This document shows positions 45,327-53,628 of a stretch of 64,000 bases of DNA, piece after piece; positions within the stretch are counted from its first letter, which is position 1; each line of letters starts with the position of its first letter. Location: NCBI RefSeq assembly GCF_039540575.1, contig NZ_BAABFC010000014.1, positions 1 through 64,000 on the forward strand, written 5' to 3'. The notes beneath the pieces are model-generated. The model saw only the letters and a program-made list of their open reading frames with translations, was not told the DNA's origin and made no database searches. A program made the translations under genes and the position numbers. This stretch comes from Pseudaeromonas paramecii. Lineage in GTDB: Bacteria > Pseudomonadota > Gammaproteobacteria > Enterobacterales > Aeromonadaceae.

Positions 45327-46988
45327 ATGTTTTGCGTGCAATGTGAACACACCATACGTACCCCGGTCGCCACCGGCTGCAGCTATGCCATGGGCATGTG
45401 CGGCAAGACGGGCGAGGTCTCCGATCTGCAAGACGTACTCATCTACCTGCTGCAAGGGGTGAGTGCCTACGCAGTGGCCGCCCGCCGCTTTGGCCTGGTC
45501 GACCGCGCCATCGACGCCTGGAGCTGCCAGGCCTTCTTCGCCACCCTGACCAACGTCAACTTCGATGCCGAGCGCATCCTGGCCTTCATCGGCGAGGCCC
45601 AGCAGGCCCGCGCCAAGCTCAAAGAGGGTTACGAAGCCGCCTGCCTGGCCCAGGGCCAGCAACCCGAAGCCATGACGGGCCCCGCCGCCGTGGAGCTCAC
45701 CGGTGAGAAGGCCGCCCTGTTGAGCTGGGCCCCCACCGCCGCCGTCAACCGGGGCAAGGAGCAGGTGAGCGAGGATATCCTGGGGCTGCGCATGCTCTGC
45801 CTGTACGGCCTCAAGGGCGCCGCCGCCTACATGGAACACGCCCGGGTGCTGGGCGAGCAGGACGATGCCATCGGCGCCGAGTATCACGAGATCATGGCCT
45901 GGCTGGGGCAGGATCCGGCGGATATGAACGAGCTCATCGCCTGTGCCATGCGCATCGGGCAGATGAACTTCAAGGTGATGGCGCTGCTGGACAAGGGCGA
46001 GACCGACACCTTCGGCCACCCCAGCCCGGTACAGGTCAACATCAAGCCGGTGAAGGGCCAGGCCATCCTGGTCTCCGGCCACGATCTGCACGATCTGCAG
46101 AAGATCCTGGAGCAGACCGTCGGCACCGGCATCCGGGTCTACACCCATGGCGAGATGCTGCCGGCCCACGCCTACCCCGAACTCAACAAGTACCCCCATC
46201 TGGTGGGGCACTATGGCACCGCCTGGCAGAACCAGCAGAAGGAGTTTGCCGCCTTCCCCGGCGCCATCGTCATGACCTCCAACTGCATCATCAATCCCGA
46301 TGTCGGCCAGTACAGGGATCGCATCTTCACCCGCAGCATCGTCGGCTGGCCCGGAGTCTGCCACATCGAGGGGGACGATTTTGCCACCGTGATCGCCAAG
46401 GCCCAGTCCCTGGCCGGCTTCCCCCATGACGAGATCCCCGCCTACACCAGCACCGGCTTTGCCCGCAACGCCCTGATGGCGGCGGCGCCGGCGGTGATCG
46501 ACCAGGTGAAGGCCGGCCATATCCGCCACTTCTTCCTCATCGGCGGTTGCGACGGCGACAAGTCCGAACGCAGCTACTACACCGACATGGCCCGGGCCGT
46601 GCCGGAGGACTGCCTGATCCTGACCCTGGCCTGCGGCAAGTTCCGTTTCCACAGCTTCGACTACGGCGACATCAACGGCATCCCCCGCTATCTGGATGTG
46701 GGCCAGTGCAACGACGCCTACTCCGCCATCCAGCTGGCCATCGCCCTGGCTGACGCCTTCGGCTGCGGGGTCAACGATCTGCCCCTCTCCCTGGTGCTCT
46801 CCTGGTTCGAGCAAAAGGCCATCGTCATCCTGCTGACCCTGCTCTCCTTGGGCATCAAGGGCATCCGGGTCGGCCCCACAGTACCGGGCTTCCTGACCCC
46901 GAATCTGCTGGCCTTCTTGCAGGAGAATTTCGATCTCAAGCTCATCGGCAGCGTGGAGCAGGATCTGGCCGACATGCTGGCGGCCTGA
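45327..46988 (+). CDS. hcp: Hybrid cluster protein, NO reductase / S-nitrosylase
   Basis: A 553-residue cytoplasmic protein holding a cubane-type and a hybrid Fe-S-O cluster; E. coli Hcp reduces NO to N2O at low NO levels and S-nitrosylates proteins. The N-terminal cysteine pattern Cys3, Cys6, Cys18, Cys25 is the enterobacterial class. Hybrid-cluster ligands occur in ATLACGKF-like (TLACGKFRF), GGCDGDK and SNCIINP segments. AAGGAG precedes the ATG. Upstream lies a complete NorR/sigma-54 control region. The gene is followed by hcr after 74 bases with a hairpin. Confidence 0.96.
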   Translation: MFCVQCEHTIRTPVATGCSYAMGMCGKTGEVSDLQDVLIYLLQGVSAYAVAARRFGLVDRAIDAWSCQAFFATLTNVNFDAERILAFIGEAQQARAKLKEGYEAACLAQGQQPEAMTGPAAVELTGEKAALLSWAPTAAVNRGKEQVSEDILGLRMLCLYGLKGAAAYMEHARVLGEQDDAIGAEYHEIMAWLGQDPADMNELIACAMRIGQMNFKVMALLDKGETDTFGHPSPVQVNIKPVKGQAILVSGHDLHDLQKILEQTVGTGIRVYTHGEMLPAHAYPELNKYPHLVGHYGTAWQNQQKEFAAFPGAIVMTSNCIINPDVGQYRDRIFTRSIVGWPGVCHIEGDDFATVIAKAQSLAGFPHDEIPAYTSTGFARNALMAAAPAVIDQVKAGHIRHFFLIGGCDGDKSERSYYTDMARAVPEDCLILTLACGKFRFHSFDYGDINGIPRYLDVGQCNDAYSAIQLAIALADAFGCGVNDLPLSLVLSWFEQKAIVILLTLLSLGIKGIRVGPTVPGFLTPNLLAFLQENFDLKLIGSVEQDLADMLAA

Positions 46989-47013
46989 TGGCCCAGCCGG
47001 CGTTGATGTAGCT

Positions 47014-47031
47014 GGGGGCGACCTCGCCCCC
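47014..47031. repeat. Hairpin between hcp and hcr
   Basis: Seven-base stem GGGGGCG with CGCCCCC and an ACCT loop, without a T tract. It may reduce hcr expression relative to hcp or protect the hcp message. Confidence 0.55.
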
Positions 47032-47062
47032 AAACCCACCAGCCAACGATGTAGCAAAGAGC

Positions 47063-48127
47063 ATGAGCATGAATCCCCTGGAACACCCCCACTGGCACGC
47101 CGGCAGCCGGCAGCTGACCTGTGTGGCCAAGCAGGCCGAAACCTGGCAAGGCGATACCCTCACCGCCGCCACCCTGGTGCTGCAGGATCTGGCCAGTCCC
47201 TGCCGGTTTGCCTTCCTGCCCGGGCAATACCTGCTGATCGGCACCGAGCTGGCCGGCAAACCGGTGCAGCGGGCCTACTCCATCAGCTCCAGCCCGGCCC
47301 AGACCGACCGGCTGGCCATCACGGTGAAGCGGGTGGCGGGGGGGCGCCTCTCCAACTACCTGCTGGATGCGCTGCAACCGGGCATGACCCTCAGCGCCCA
47401 GCCGCCCCAGGGCCACTTCCACCTGCCCGCCACCCTGCCGGATCAGGTGGTACTGCTCTCCGGTGGCAGCGGCATCAGCCCCATGCTCTCCATGACCCGG
47501 GCTCTGCTGGCCAGCGACTATGCCGGCACAGTCCATTTCATTCACAGCGCCAAGCGTCGGGAAGAGGTCATCGCCCTGGCCTGGCTGCTGGACACGGCGG
47601 CCCGCCACCGGCAACTGCGCCTGAGCCTGCAGCTGAGCGAACCCGCCAGCGAACTGCCGGGCCTGCCGGGTCGCCTCAGCGCCGAGACCCTGGCGGCCCT
47701 GTTGCCGGATCTGCAGGGTGTCGAGTTCTTCCTGTGCGGCTCGGATCGCTATCTGGCCGGTGTGCGTGCCCTGCTGGCGCATCCCCGCTACGCCGGCCTG
47801 CCGGTCCATCAGGAGGCCTTCGATCTGGGCGCCCAGCCGCAAGACCCGACGCCCCAGGCTCAGGGGCACAGGATAACCGTGCCCGCCTTCGACAAGGTGG
47901 TGGCGTTGCAGGGCGACGAGCCCCTGCTGGCGGCACTGGAGCGCGAGGGCCTGCCCATCATAGGGGCCTGTCGCACCGGGGTGTGCGGCAGCTGCAAGTG
48001 CCGGGTACTCGCCGGCGAGGTACACAGCCAGAGCAGCCTGCCCTTGAGCCCGGAAGAACAGGCCCAGGGCTATGTGCTGGCCTGTGCCAGCCGGGCCGCC
48101 AGCGATCTGACCCTGGCACTGAACTGA
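47063..48127 (+). CDS. hcr: NADH oxidoreductase Hcr
   Basis: The electron donor for Hcp. The 354-residue protein has a ferredoxin-reductase FAD domain (RAYSISSSP, the flavin motif), an NAD domain (LLSGGSGISPMLSM, FFLCGSD) and a C-terminal plant-type [2Fe-2S] domain (CRTGVCGSCKC plus a fourth Cys in VLACAS). It is somewhat longer than E. coli Hcr (322). It is co-directional with hcp and 68 bases ahead of nirB. Confidence 0.94.
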   Translation: MSMNPLEHPHWHAGSRQLTCVAKQAETWQGDTLTAATLVLQDLASPCRFAFLPGQYLLIGTELAGKPVQRAYSISSSPAQTDRLAITVKRVAGGRLSNYLLDALQPGMTLSAQPPQGHFHLPATLPDQVVLLSGGSGISPMLSMTRALLASDYAGTVHFIHSAKRREEVIALAWLLDTAARHRQLRLSLQLSEPASELPGLPGRLSAETLAALLPDLQGVEFFLCGSDRYLAGVRALLAHPRYAGLPVHQEAFDLGAQPQDPTPQAQGHRITVPAFDKVVALQGDEPLLAALEREGLPIIGACRTGVCGSCKCRVLAGEVHSQSSLPLSPEEQAQGYVLACASRAASDLTLALN

Positions 48128-48195
48128 TTGCGTGCGGTCCCGCAGTCGGGGCCGCCAAACACACTAAGCATGGCCTGCGGGCCTAGGGAGTCTGA
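48128..48195 (+). other. hcr-nirB spacer with hairpin
   Basis: GCGGTCCC and GGGGCCGC (one G-T pair) form a hairpin at about 48135-48156 with no T tract, so transcription may continue into nirB. No FNR or NarL-type box and no promoter is recognised; AGGGAG (48185-48190) is the nirB ribosome binding site. Confidence 0.45.
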
Positions 48196-50766
48196 ATGCA
48201 AGCAAGCACGCATAACGCCGGCCAGCCACCGCGCATCCTGGTGGTGGGCAACGGCATGGTGGGCCACCGCTTCATCGAGGAGCTGTGCGAGCGCAGCGCG
48301 CCGGGGGCCTACCAGGTGACCGTGCTGGGGGCCGAACCCAGAGCCGCCTACGACCGGGTGCACCTCTCCTCCTACTTTTCCCATCACACCAGCGAAGAGC
48401 TCTCCCTGGTGAAGCCCGGCTTCTATGACAAGCACGGCATCACCCTGCACCTGGGCGAGGCGGTCAAGCAAGTCGATCGCGCCGCCAAGCAGATCCATAC
48501 CAATCAAGGCCGGGTGCTGGACTATGACACCCTGATCCTGGCCACCGGCTCCTACCCCTGGGTGCCGCCCATCCAGGGCGCCCAGCATCACGAGTGCTTC
48601 GTCTACCGCACCATCGAAGATCTCAAGGCCATCCGCAGCGCCGCCAAGCAGGCCAAGTCCGGGGTGGTGATCGGTGGCGGTCTGCTGGGCCTCGAAGCCG
48701 CCGGGGCCCTCAAGGCCCTGGGCCTGCAGACCCACGTGGTGGAGTTCGCCCCCGTGCTGATGGCCGAACAGCTGGACAGTCAGGGCGGCCAGATGCTGCG
48801 CCGCAAGATTGAGTCCATGGGCGTGACCGTCCACACCGGCAAGAACACCCAGGAGATCCAGATGCACGGTGGCCAGCAGGCGGCCCACCGCCTCTGCTTT
48901 GCCGACGGCAGCCAGCTGGAGGTGGATCTGGTGGTCTTCTCCACCGGCATCCGGCCCCAGGATACGCTGGCCCGTTACGGTGGACTGCCGGTGGCCGAAC
49001 GCGGCGGCATCCTCATCGACGATCACTGCCAGACCGCGGATCCGGCCATCTACGCCATCGGCGAGTGCGCCGCCTGGCAGGGTCGTTTCTTCGGCCTGGT
49101 GGCTCCCGGCTACAAGATGGCCCAGGTGGTGGTGGATCGCCTGCTAGGCGGCGATGCCCGCTTCGAGGGCGCCGACATGAGCGCCAAGCTCAAGCTGCTG
49201 GGGGTCTCGGTGGGTTCCATCGGCGACGCCCATGGCCGCACCCCGGGCAGCCACAGCTATGTGTTCCAGGACGACCAGGCCGGGGTCTACAAGAAAATCG
49301 TGGTAAGCGCAGACGGCAGCCGCCTGCTGGGCGCCGTGCTGGTGGGGGATGCCGAGGATTACGGCAACCTGTTGCAGATGGCCCTCAACGATCTGCCGCT
49401 GCCCGCGCACCCCGACAGCCTGATCCTGCCCGCCTACGCCGGCGCCAAGCCCACGCTGGGGGTGGATGCCCTGCCGGAAAGCGCCCAGATCTGCTCCTGC
49501 TTCGATGTCACCAAGGGGCGCATCGCCCAGGCGGTGGCGGACGGTCACCATACGCTGGCGGCCCTCAAGGCCGAGACCCGCGCCGGGACCGGCTGTGGCG
49601 GCTGTGTGCCCCTCATCACCCAGGTGCTTAACGCCGAGCTGGCCAAGCAGGGCATCGAGGTGAAGAACCACCTGTGCGGCCACTTCCCCTACTCCCGCCA
49701 GGAGCTGTACCACCTGATCCGGGTCGGCGGCATCAAAACCTTCGAGGAGGCCATCGCCAAGCATGGCCAAGGCTACGGCTGCGAGGTGTGCAAGCCGACG
49801 GTCGGCTCCATTCTGGCCTCCTGCTGGAACGACTATGTGCTGGGCGAGGATCTCACCGGCCTGCAGGACACCAACGATATCTTCCTGGGCAACATGCAAA
49901 AGGACGGCACCTACTCGGTGATCCCGCGGATGGCCGGTGGCGAAGTGACCCCGGAGGGGCTGATGGCCGTGGCCGAGGTGGCCCGGGACTACCGCCTGTA
50001 CACCAAGATCACCGGCGCCCAGCGCATCGGCCTGTTCGGTGCCCAGAAGGACGATCTGCCGGCCATCTGGGCCCGCCTGATCGACGCCGGTTTTGAAACC
50101 GGCCAGGCCTATGCCAAGGCCCTGCGCATGGTGAAGACCTGTGTCGGCAGCACCTGGTGCCGCTTCGGCGTGCAGGACAGCGTGGGCCTGGGGGTGGAGC
50201 TGGAGCACCGCTACAAGGGGCTGCGCACCCCCCACAAGATGAAGTTCGGCGTCTCGGGCTGTACCCGGGAATGCGCCGAAGCCCAGGGCAAGGACGTGGG
50301 GATCATCGCCACCGACAAGGGCTGGAACCTGTATGTCTGCGGCAACGGCGGCATGAAGCCGCGCCACGCGGATCTGCTGGCCGCCGATCTGGACAAGGCC
50401 AGCCTGCTGCAATACCTGGACCGCTTCATGATGTTTTACGTGCGCACCGCCGACAAGCTGCAGCGCACCGCCAGCTGGCTGGAGAGCCTGGAGGGCGGTC
50501 TGGATTACCTCAAGCAGGTGATCATCGACGACAGTCTGGGCCTGGCGGCCGAGCTGGAGGCCGACATGGCGCGACTGCGGGACGCCTATGCCTGTGAATG
50601 GCAGCAGACGGTGGCGGATGTCAGCCAGCACGCCCGCTTCGCCCACTTCATCAACAATTCGGCCCGGGATCCCCTGGTGCAGTTTGTCGCCGAGCGCGCC
50701 CAGCACAGACCGGCCTCGCCGGCCGAGCGGGTCCCCACCTACAACATCAGCCTGGAGGAAGCATGA
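48196..50766 (+). CDS. nirB: NADH-dependent nitrite reductase large subunit
   Basis: An 856-residue cytoplasmic siroheme enzyme reducing nitrite to ammonium. Order: FAD/NAD domains (RILVVGNGMVGH, GVVIGGGLLGLEAAGAL), a BFD-like [2Fe-2S] domain (ICSCFDVTKGRIAQAV, GTGCGGCVP), then the sulfite/nitrite reductase core with siroheme/4Fe-4S cysteines TCVGSTWCRFG and VSGCTRECAEA. The ATG overlaps nothing, but the end overlaps nirD by four bases. In E. coli the nir operon has its own FNR-dependent promoter; here none is seen, and hcp-hcr lies directly upstream. Confidence 0.96.
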   Translation: MQASTHNAGQPPRILVVGNGMVGHRFIEELCERSAPGAYQVTVLGAEPRAAYDRVHLSSYFSHHTSEELSLVKPGFYDKHGITLHLGEAVKQVDRAAKQIHTNQGRVLDYDTLILATGSYPWVPPIQGAQHHECFVYRTIEDLKAIRSAAKQAKSGVVIGGGLLGLEAAGALKALGLQTHVVEFAPVLMAEQLDSQGGQMLRRKIESMGVTVHTGKNTQEIQMHGGQQAAHRLCFADGSQLEVDLVVFSTGIRPQDTLARYGGLPVAERGGILIDDHCQTADPAIYAIGECAAWQGRFFGLVAPGYKMAQVVVDRLLGGDARFEGADMSAKLKLLGVSVGSIGDAHGRTPGSHSYVFQDDQAGVYKKIVVSADGSRLLGAVLVGDAEDYGNLLQMALNDLPLPAHPDSLILPAYAGAKPTLGVDALPESAQICSCFDVTKGRIAQAVADGHHTLAALKAETRAGTGCGGCVPLITQVLNAELAKQGIEVKNHLCGHFPYSRQELYHLIRVGGIKTFEEAIAKHGQGYGCEVCKPTVGSILASCWNDYVLGEDLTGLQDTNDIFLGNMQKDGTYSVIPRMAGGEVTPEGLMAVAEVARDYRLYTKITGAQRIGLFGAQKDDLPAIWARLIDAGFETGQAYAKALRMVKTCVGSTWCRFGVQDSVGLGVELEHRYKGLRTPHKMKFGVSGCTRECAEAQGKDVGIIATDKGWNLYVCGNGGMKPRHADLLAADLDKASLLQYLDRFMMFYVRTADKLQRTASWLESLEGGLDYLKQVIIDDSLGLAAELEADMARLRDAYACEWQQTVADVSQHARFAHFINNSARDPLVQFVAERAQHRPASPAERVPTYNISLEEA

Positions 50767-51104
50767 TGAGCCAAGCCCAAGAGTGGATTTCCATTTGCGC
50801 CCTGACGGCGCTGCGTCCCGGTACCGGCGCCTGCGCCCTGGTGCAGGGTAAACAGCTGGCCCTGTTCCGCCCGAGCAAGGAGGCCACCCTCTACGCCCTG
50901 GACAACATAGATCCCTTCGCCCAGGCCAGCGTGCTCTCCCGCGGCCTCATCGCCGAGCATGACGGCGCGCTCTGGGTGGCCAGTCCGCTGAAGAAACAGC
51001 ATTTTCGTCTGAGCGACGGCCACTGCCTGGAGAACCCGGACTTCTCCATCACCAGTTACCCGGTGCGGGTCAACGGCGATCGGGTCGAGGTGGCCCTGGC
51101 CTGA
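50763..51104 (+). CDS. nirD: Nitrite reductase small subunit
   Basis: A 113-residue Rieske-like fold subunit without cluster ligands, as in E. coli NirD (108 residues). The segments NIDPFAQASVLSRGLIAEH and WVASPLKKQHFRLSDG are near-identical to the family. Either of two overlapping ATG codons (50763, 50766) may start it; both overlap the nirB stop. Confidence 0.95.
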   Translation: MMSQAQEWISICALTALRPGTGACALVQGKQLALFRPSKEATLYALDNIDPFAQASVLSRGLIAEHDGALWVASPLKKQHFRLSDGHCLENPDFSITSYPVRVNGDRVEVALA

Positions 51105-51167
51105 GCCGCCCCCACAGCGACAACCCGGTTGTTAACCTTTTTTTGAATAGACCATCAAGGAGCAAGC

Positions 51168-51995
51168 ATGTTTACGGAAACCATTGGCAAGTGTGCCGCC
51201 ACCGCCGAGCGCATCCAGCGCACCGCCAGCCAGAGCCCGTTGTCCTTCTGGATCGGCTGCCTGATGGCCGGGGCCTACGTGGGGCTCGGCATCATCCTCA
51301 TCTTCACCCTGGGCAACCTGGTGGATCCGGCCATCCGTCCCCTGGTGATGGGCGCCACCTTCGGCATCGCCCTGACCCTGGTGATCATCGCCGGGGCCGA
51401 GCTGTTCACCGGCCACACCATGTTCCTCACCTTCGGCGTCAAGCGCGGCAAGCTCTCCAGCGCCCAGGCCGGCAGCATACTGCTGCAATCCTGGGTCGGT
51501 AACCTGCTGGGTTCCGTGCTGGTTGCCTGGCTGTTCTTCCAGGCCGGTGGCGGCACCTTGCTGCCGGTGGATACCAGCCTGCTGCACAAGGTGGCCCTGG
51601 CCAAGACCCAGATGCCCATCGGCGTGCTGATCGCCAAGGGCATGTTGTGTAACTGGCTGGTCTGCCTGGCCATCTGGATGTGCCAGCGGGTTGAAGGCAG
51701 CGCCAAGTTCATCGCCATCTGGTGGTGTCTGCTGGCCTTTATCGCCTCCGGCTACGAGCACTCCATCGCCAACATGACCCTCTTCGCCCTCGCCTGGTTT
51801 GGTGCCCACACCGCCGACTACAGCCTGTCCGGCATCGGCTACAACCTGCTGTGGGTCACCCTGGGCAACACCCTCTCCGGCGTGGTGTTCATGGGGCTGG
51901 GCTACTGGTACGGCACCCCGGCCACCCAGCGTGGTGAGCCCAAGGTGGTGGCCGCCAGCAGCCAGGCCAAGGTCGCGGCAGACGCGTCTGCCTAA
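51168..51995 (+). CDS. nirC: Nitrite channel NirC (FNT family)
   Basis: A 275-residue pentameric channel protein with six transmembrane segments; it imports nitrite and may export excess. Family motifs include the N-terminal GAYVGLGIIL region, GAELFTGHTM and SGYEHSIANMTLF with the conserved gating histidine. AGGAG precedes the ATG. It ends the nir operon and is followed by a strong hairpin. Confidence 0.95.
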   Translation: MFTETIGKCAATAERIQRTASQSPLSFWIGCLMAGAYVGLGIILIFTLGNLVDPAIRPLVMGATFGIALTLVIIAGAELFTGHTMFLTFGVKRGKLSSAQAGSILLQSWVGNLLGSVLVAWLFFQAGGGTLLPVDTSLLHKVALAKTQMPIGVLIAKGMLCNWLVCLAIWMCQRVEGSAKFIAIWWCLLAFIASGYEHSIANMTLFALAWFGAHTADYSLSGIGYNLLWVTLGNTLSGVVFMGLGYWYGTPATQRGEPKVVAASSQAKVAADASA

Positions 51996-52015
51996 GACGG
52001 CCTGCGCAGTAAAGA

Positions 52016-52042
52016 CAACAGGGCGGAGATTCCGCCCTGTTG
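52016..52042 (+). terminator. Strong hairpin after nirC
   Basis: Perfect 12-base stem CAACAGGGCGGA with its complement around a GAT loop. There is no T tract but the stem is strong enough to end the operon or protect its 3' end. Confidence 0.65.
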
Positions 52043-52177
52043 CATTGGTGCCGTGTTAGCGGCGCTGCACCCAGCCCCGGCCCCCCAGTCAGCCCAACCT
52101 CGCAAAAAGAAGAGCCGGATGCAGCCTGATTGAGTAACATCGCTGCACTCCCCCAGGCCAGGATGCAAAGGCGCACC

Positions 52178-52552
52178 ATGAGAGAACAAGACAAGCTCCC
52201 CACCCTGATCTTCCGCTTGATGGTGGGGGCGGTAGGTCTCTGGATAGCCTTGCACACTTGGCAATTGGCCTATGATGCCCCCTATCGCTACTGTCTGTTT
52301 TTAAGCCTGTTTCTGGGCTATGCCCTGGGCGGGGATCGCCTGGCCTGGCAGTTGTGGGGGGCCCTTCGACGGCGGATACCGGATGAAGAAGAGCCTTCTG
52401 TCCCCCAGGATCCCCCGGCAAATCCGCGACTAACCACCGAAGCGGCAAAAACTCGTGGCTATCGATATCTCTCTAACCGATTCGTCCTCGGCGTGTTGCT
52501 CGTCGGCCTGTTGTTCCTCTACCTCAAGATCCGTCAGATCCAGGGCGGCTAA
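52178..52552 (+). CDS. Small two-helix membrane protein, unknown
   Basis: A 124-residue protein with hydrophobic segments at about residues 10-30 (and a second close by) and 98-117, separated by a charged, Pro/Glu-rich cytoplasmic-like loop (PDEEEPSVPQDPPANPR). Not recognised. The ATG at 52178 is chosen for AAAGG six bases ahead; the frame is open back to 52130 with an ATG at 52163. It converges on the DUF1992 gene. Confidence 0.6.
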   Translation: MREQDKLPTLIFRLMVGAVGLWIALHTWQLAYDAPYRYCLFLSLFLGYALGGDRLAWQLWGALRRRIPDEEEPSVPQDPPANPRLTTEAAKTRGYRYLSNRFVLGVLLVGLLFLYLKIRQIQGG

Positions 52553-52564
52553 TTCGGCGCTGAC

Positions 52565-52927
52565 TCAACGCTTCATCTGAGCCGACTGCAGATAGCGATG
52601 GATGAAGCGGGTATCCAGACCCTTGATGCGCAGCTTCAACTCCAGCTGGCGTAGCCTGCGCAGCAGCTCGGTGGCTGCCTCGTCATCCGGCCCGTGACAG
52701 CGCGCCAGCAGATCACACAAGGCCAGGGCCTCCTGCCGCTGTTGCAACTCAGGCGGCAGATAGCCGGCGTTTTTCAGCAGCCGATAGCCCAGCCGCAGGG
52801 CCTCGGGCACCCCGCTGTCGTCCTCCAGCTGCAGGGGCTGCCCCCGGCCCGGCAGGGCATCCAGCTGACCTTGCGCCAAGGCGGCCTGGATCTGCCGCTC
52901 GGCCAGCTGATCGATCAACAGACTCAT
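52565..52927 (-). CDS. DnaJ-like DUF1992 protein (YhdN family)
   Basis: A 120-residue soluble protein of DUF1992: the N terminus LAERQIQAALAQGQLDALPGRGQPL and RLGYRLLKNAGYLPPELQ are the family core. It is annotated in relatives as DnaJ-homologue conserved region, but no J-domain HPD motif is present. Function unknown. Confidence 0.85.
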   Translation of the reverse strand: MSLLIDQLAERQIQAALAQGQLDALPGRGQPLQLEDDSGVPEALRLGYRLLKNAGYLPPELQQRQEALALCDLLARCHGPDDEAATELLRRLRQLELKLRIKGLDTRFIHRYLQSAQMKR

Positions 52928-53046
52928 CGTCCTTGCCTCCTAAGCAGATGCATCACCCATACGGCTCGAGCTTACCCCTGCCGGCTACCGGCGCCAAGCG
53001 CCGGTGGGCACTGTACCCGGCCCCCGGCAGCTGCTACCCTGCGACC

Positions 53047-53457
53047 ATGCTGTATATCTCCCACAACGTCCAGCTGCCTGACAGCGAGATCGAACTGACC
53101 GCCATCCGCGCCCAGGGCGCCGGCGGGCAGAACGTCAACAAGGTGGCCAGCGCCATCCACCTGCGCTTCGATATCCGCGCCTCCTCACTGCCGGATTTTT
53201 ACAAGGAGCGGCTGCTGGCCCTGTCGGATCAGCGCATCAGCAGCGACGGCATCATCATCATCAAGGCCCAGACCCACCGCCAGCAGGAACAGAACCGCCT
53301 GGAGGCACTCGACCGGTTGCAGGCCCTGATCCAGAGCGTGGCCAAGGTGCAAAAAGCCCGCCGGGCGACCAAACCCACTCGAGCCTCACAACAGCGCCGC
53401 CTGGAAGGCAAGTCCCGGCGCAGCGACACCAAGGCCCTGCGGGGCCGGATCAAATAA
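53047..53457 (+). CDS. arfB: Alternative ribosome-rescue factor / peptidyl-tRNA hydrolase ArfB
   Basis: A 136-residue release-factor-like protein that hydrolyses peptidyl-tRNA on stalled ribosomes. The catalytic GGQ motif is in RAQGAGGQNVNKVAS, and the basic C-terminal tail (KKARRATKPTRASQQRRLEGKSRR region) enters the empty mRNA channel. Length matches E. coli ArfB/YaeJ (140). Confidence 0.95.
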   Translation: MLYISHNVQLPDSEIELTAIRAQGAGGQNVNKVASAIHLRFDIRASSLPDFYKERLLALSDQRISSDGIIIIKAQTHRQQEQNRLEALDRLQALIQSVAKVQKARRATKPTRASQQRRLEGKSRRSDTKALRGRIK

Positions 53458-53531
53458 CCGTCGAGCGATTTTTCGGGCGGGCGCCAAGCGAGTAACAATC
53501 GCTCATTTACAGCCCGAGGCAATTGTGACAG

Positions 53532-53600
53532 CGTAGGTACGAGCACCCTTTGCGTGTAGGGCCAGCGCCCTTGCCGCCTAGGTGCAAGCACCCTATGTCC
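53532..53600 (+). repeat. Three-copy 22-23-base tandem repeat upstream of GGDEF-EAL gene
   Basis: Units begin at about 53533, 53556 and 53578. Copies 1 and 3 share TAGGTnCnAGCACCCT (14 of 16 identical); copy 2 is a shorter variant, TAGGGCCAGCGCCCT. They fill the leader of the downstream gene. Possible roles are protein binding or mRNA structure; no known riboswitch fits. Confidence 0.6.
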
Positions 53601-53628
53601 CCCTTGTCATTGCCAGAGGGAGTCTTCC

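Noticed and set aside
45309..47057. 582-codon frame antisense to hcp
   Set aside because: Same kind of shadow; hcp is supported by cysteine motifs and a full control region.
53458..53628. c-di-GMP (GEMM) riboswitch in front of the GGDEF-EAL gene
   Set aside because: The conserved GEMM core and tetraloop-receptor pattern are absent; the structure is explained by the triple repeat.
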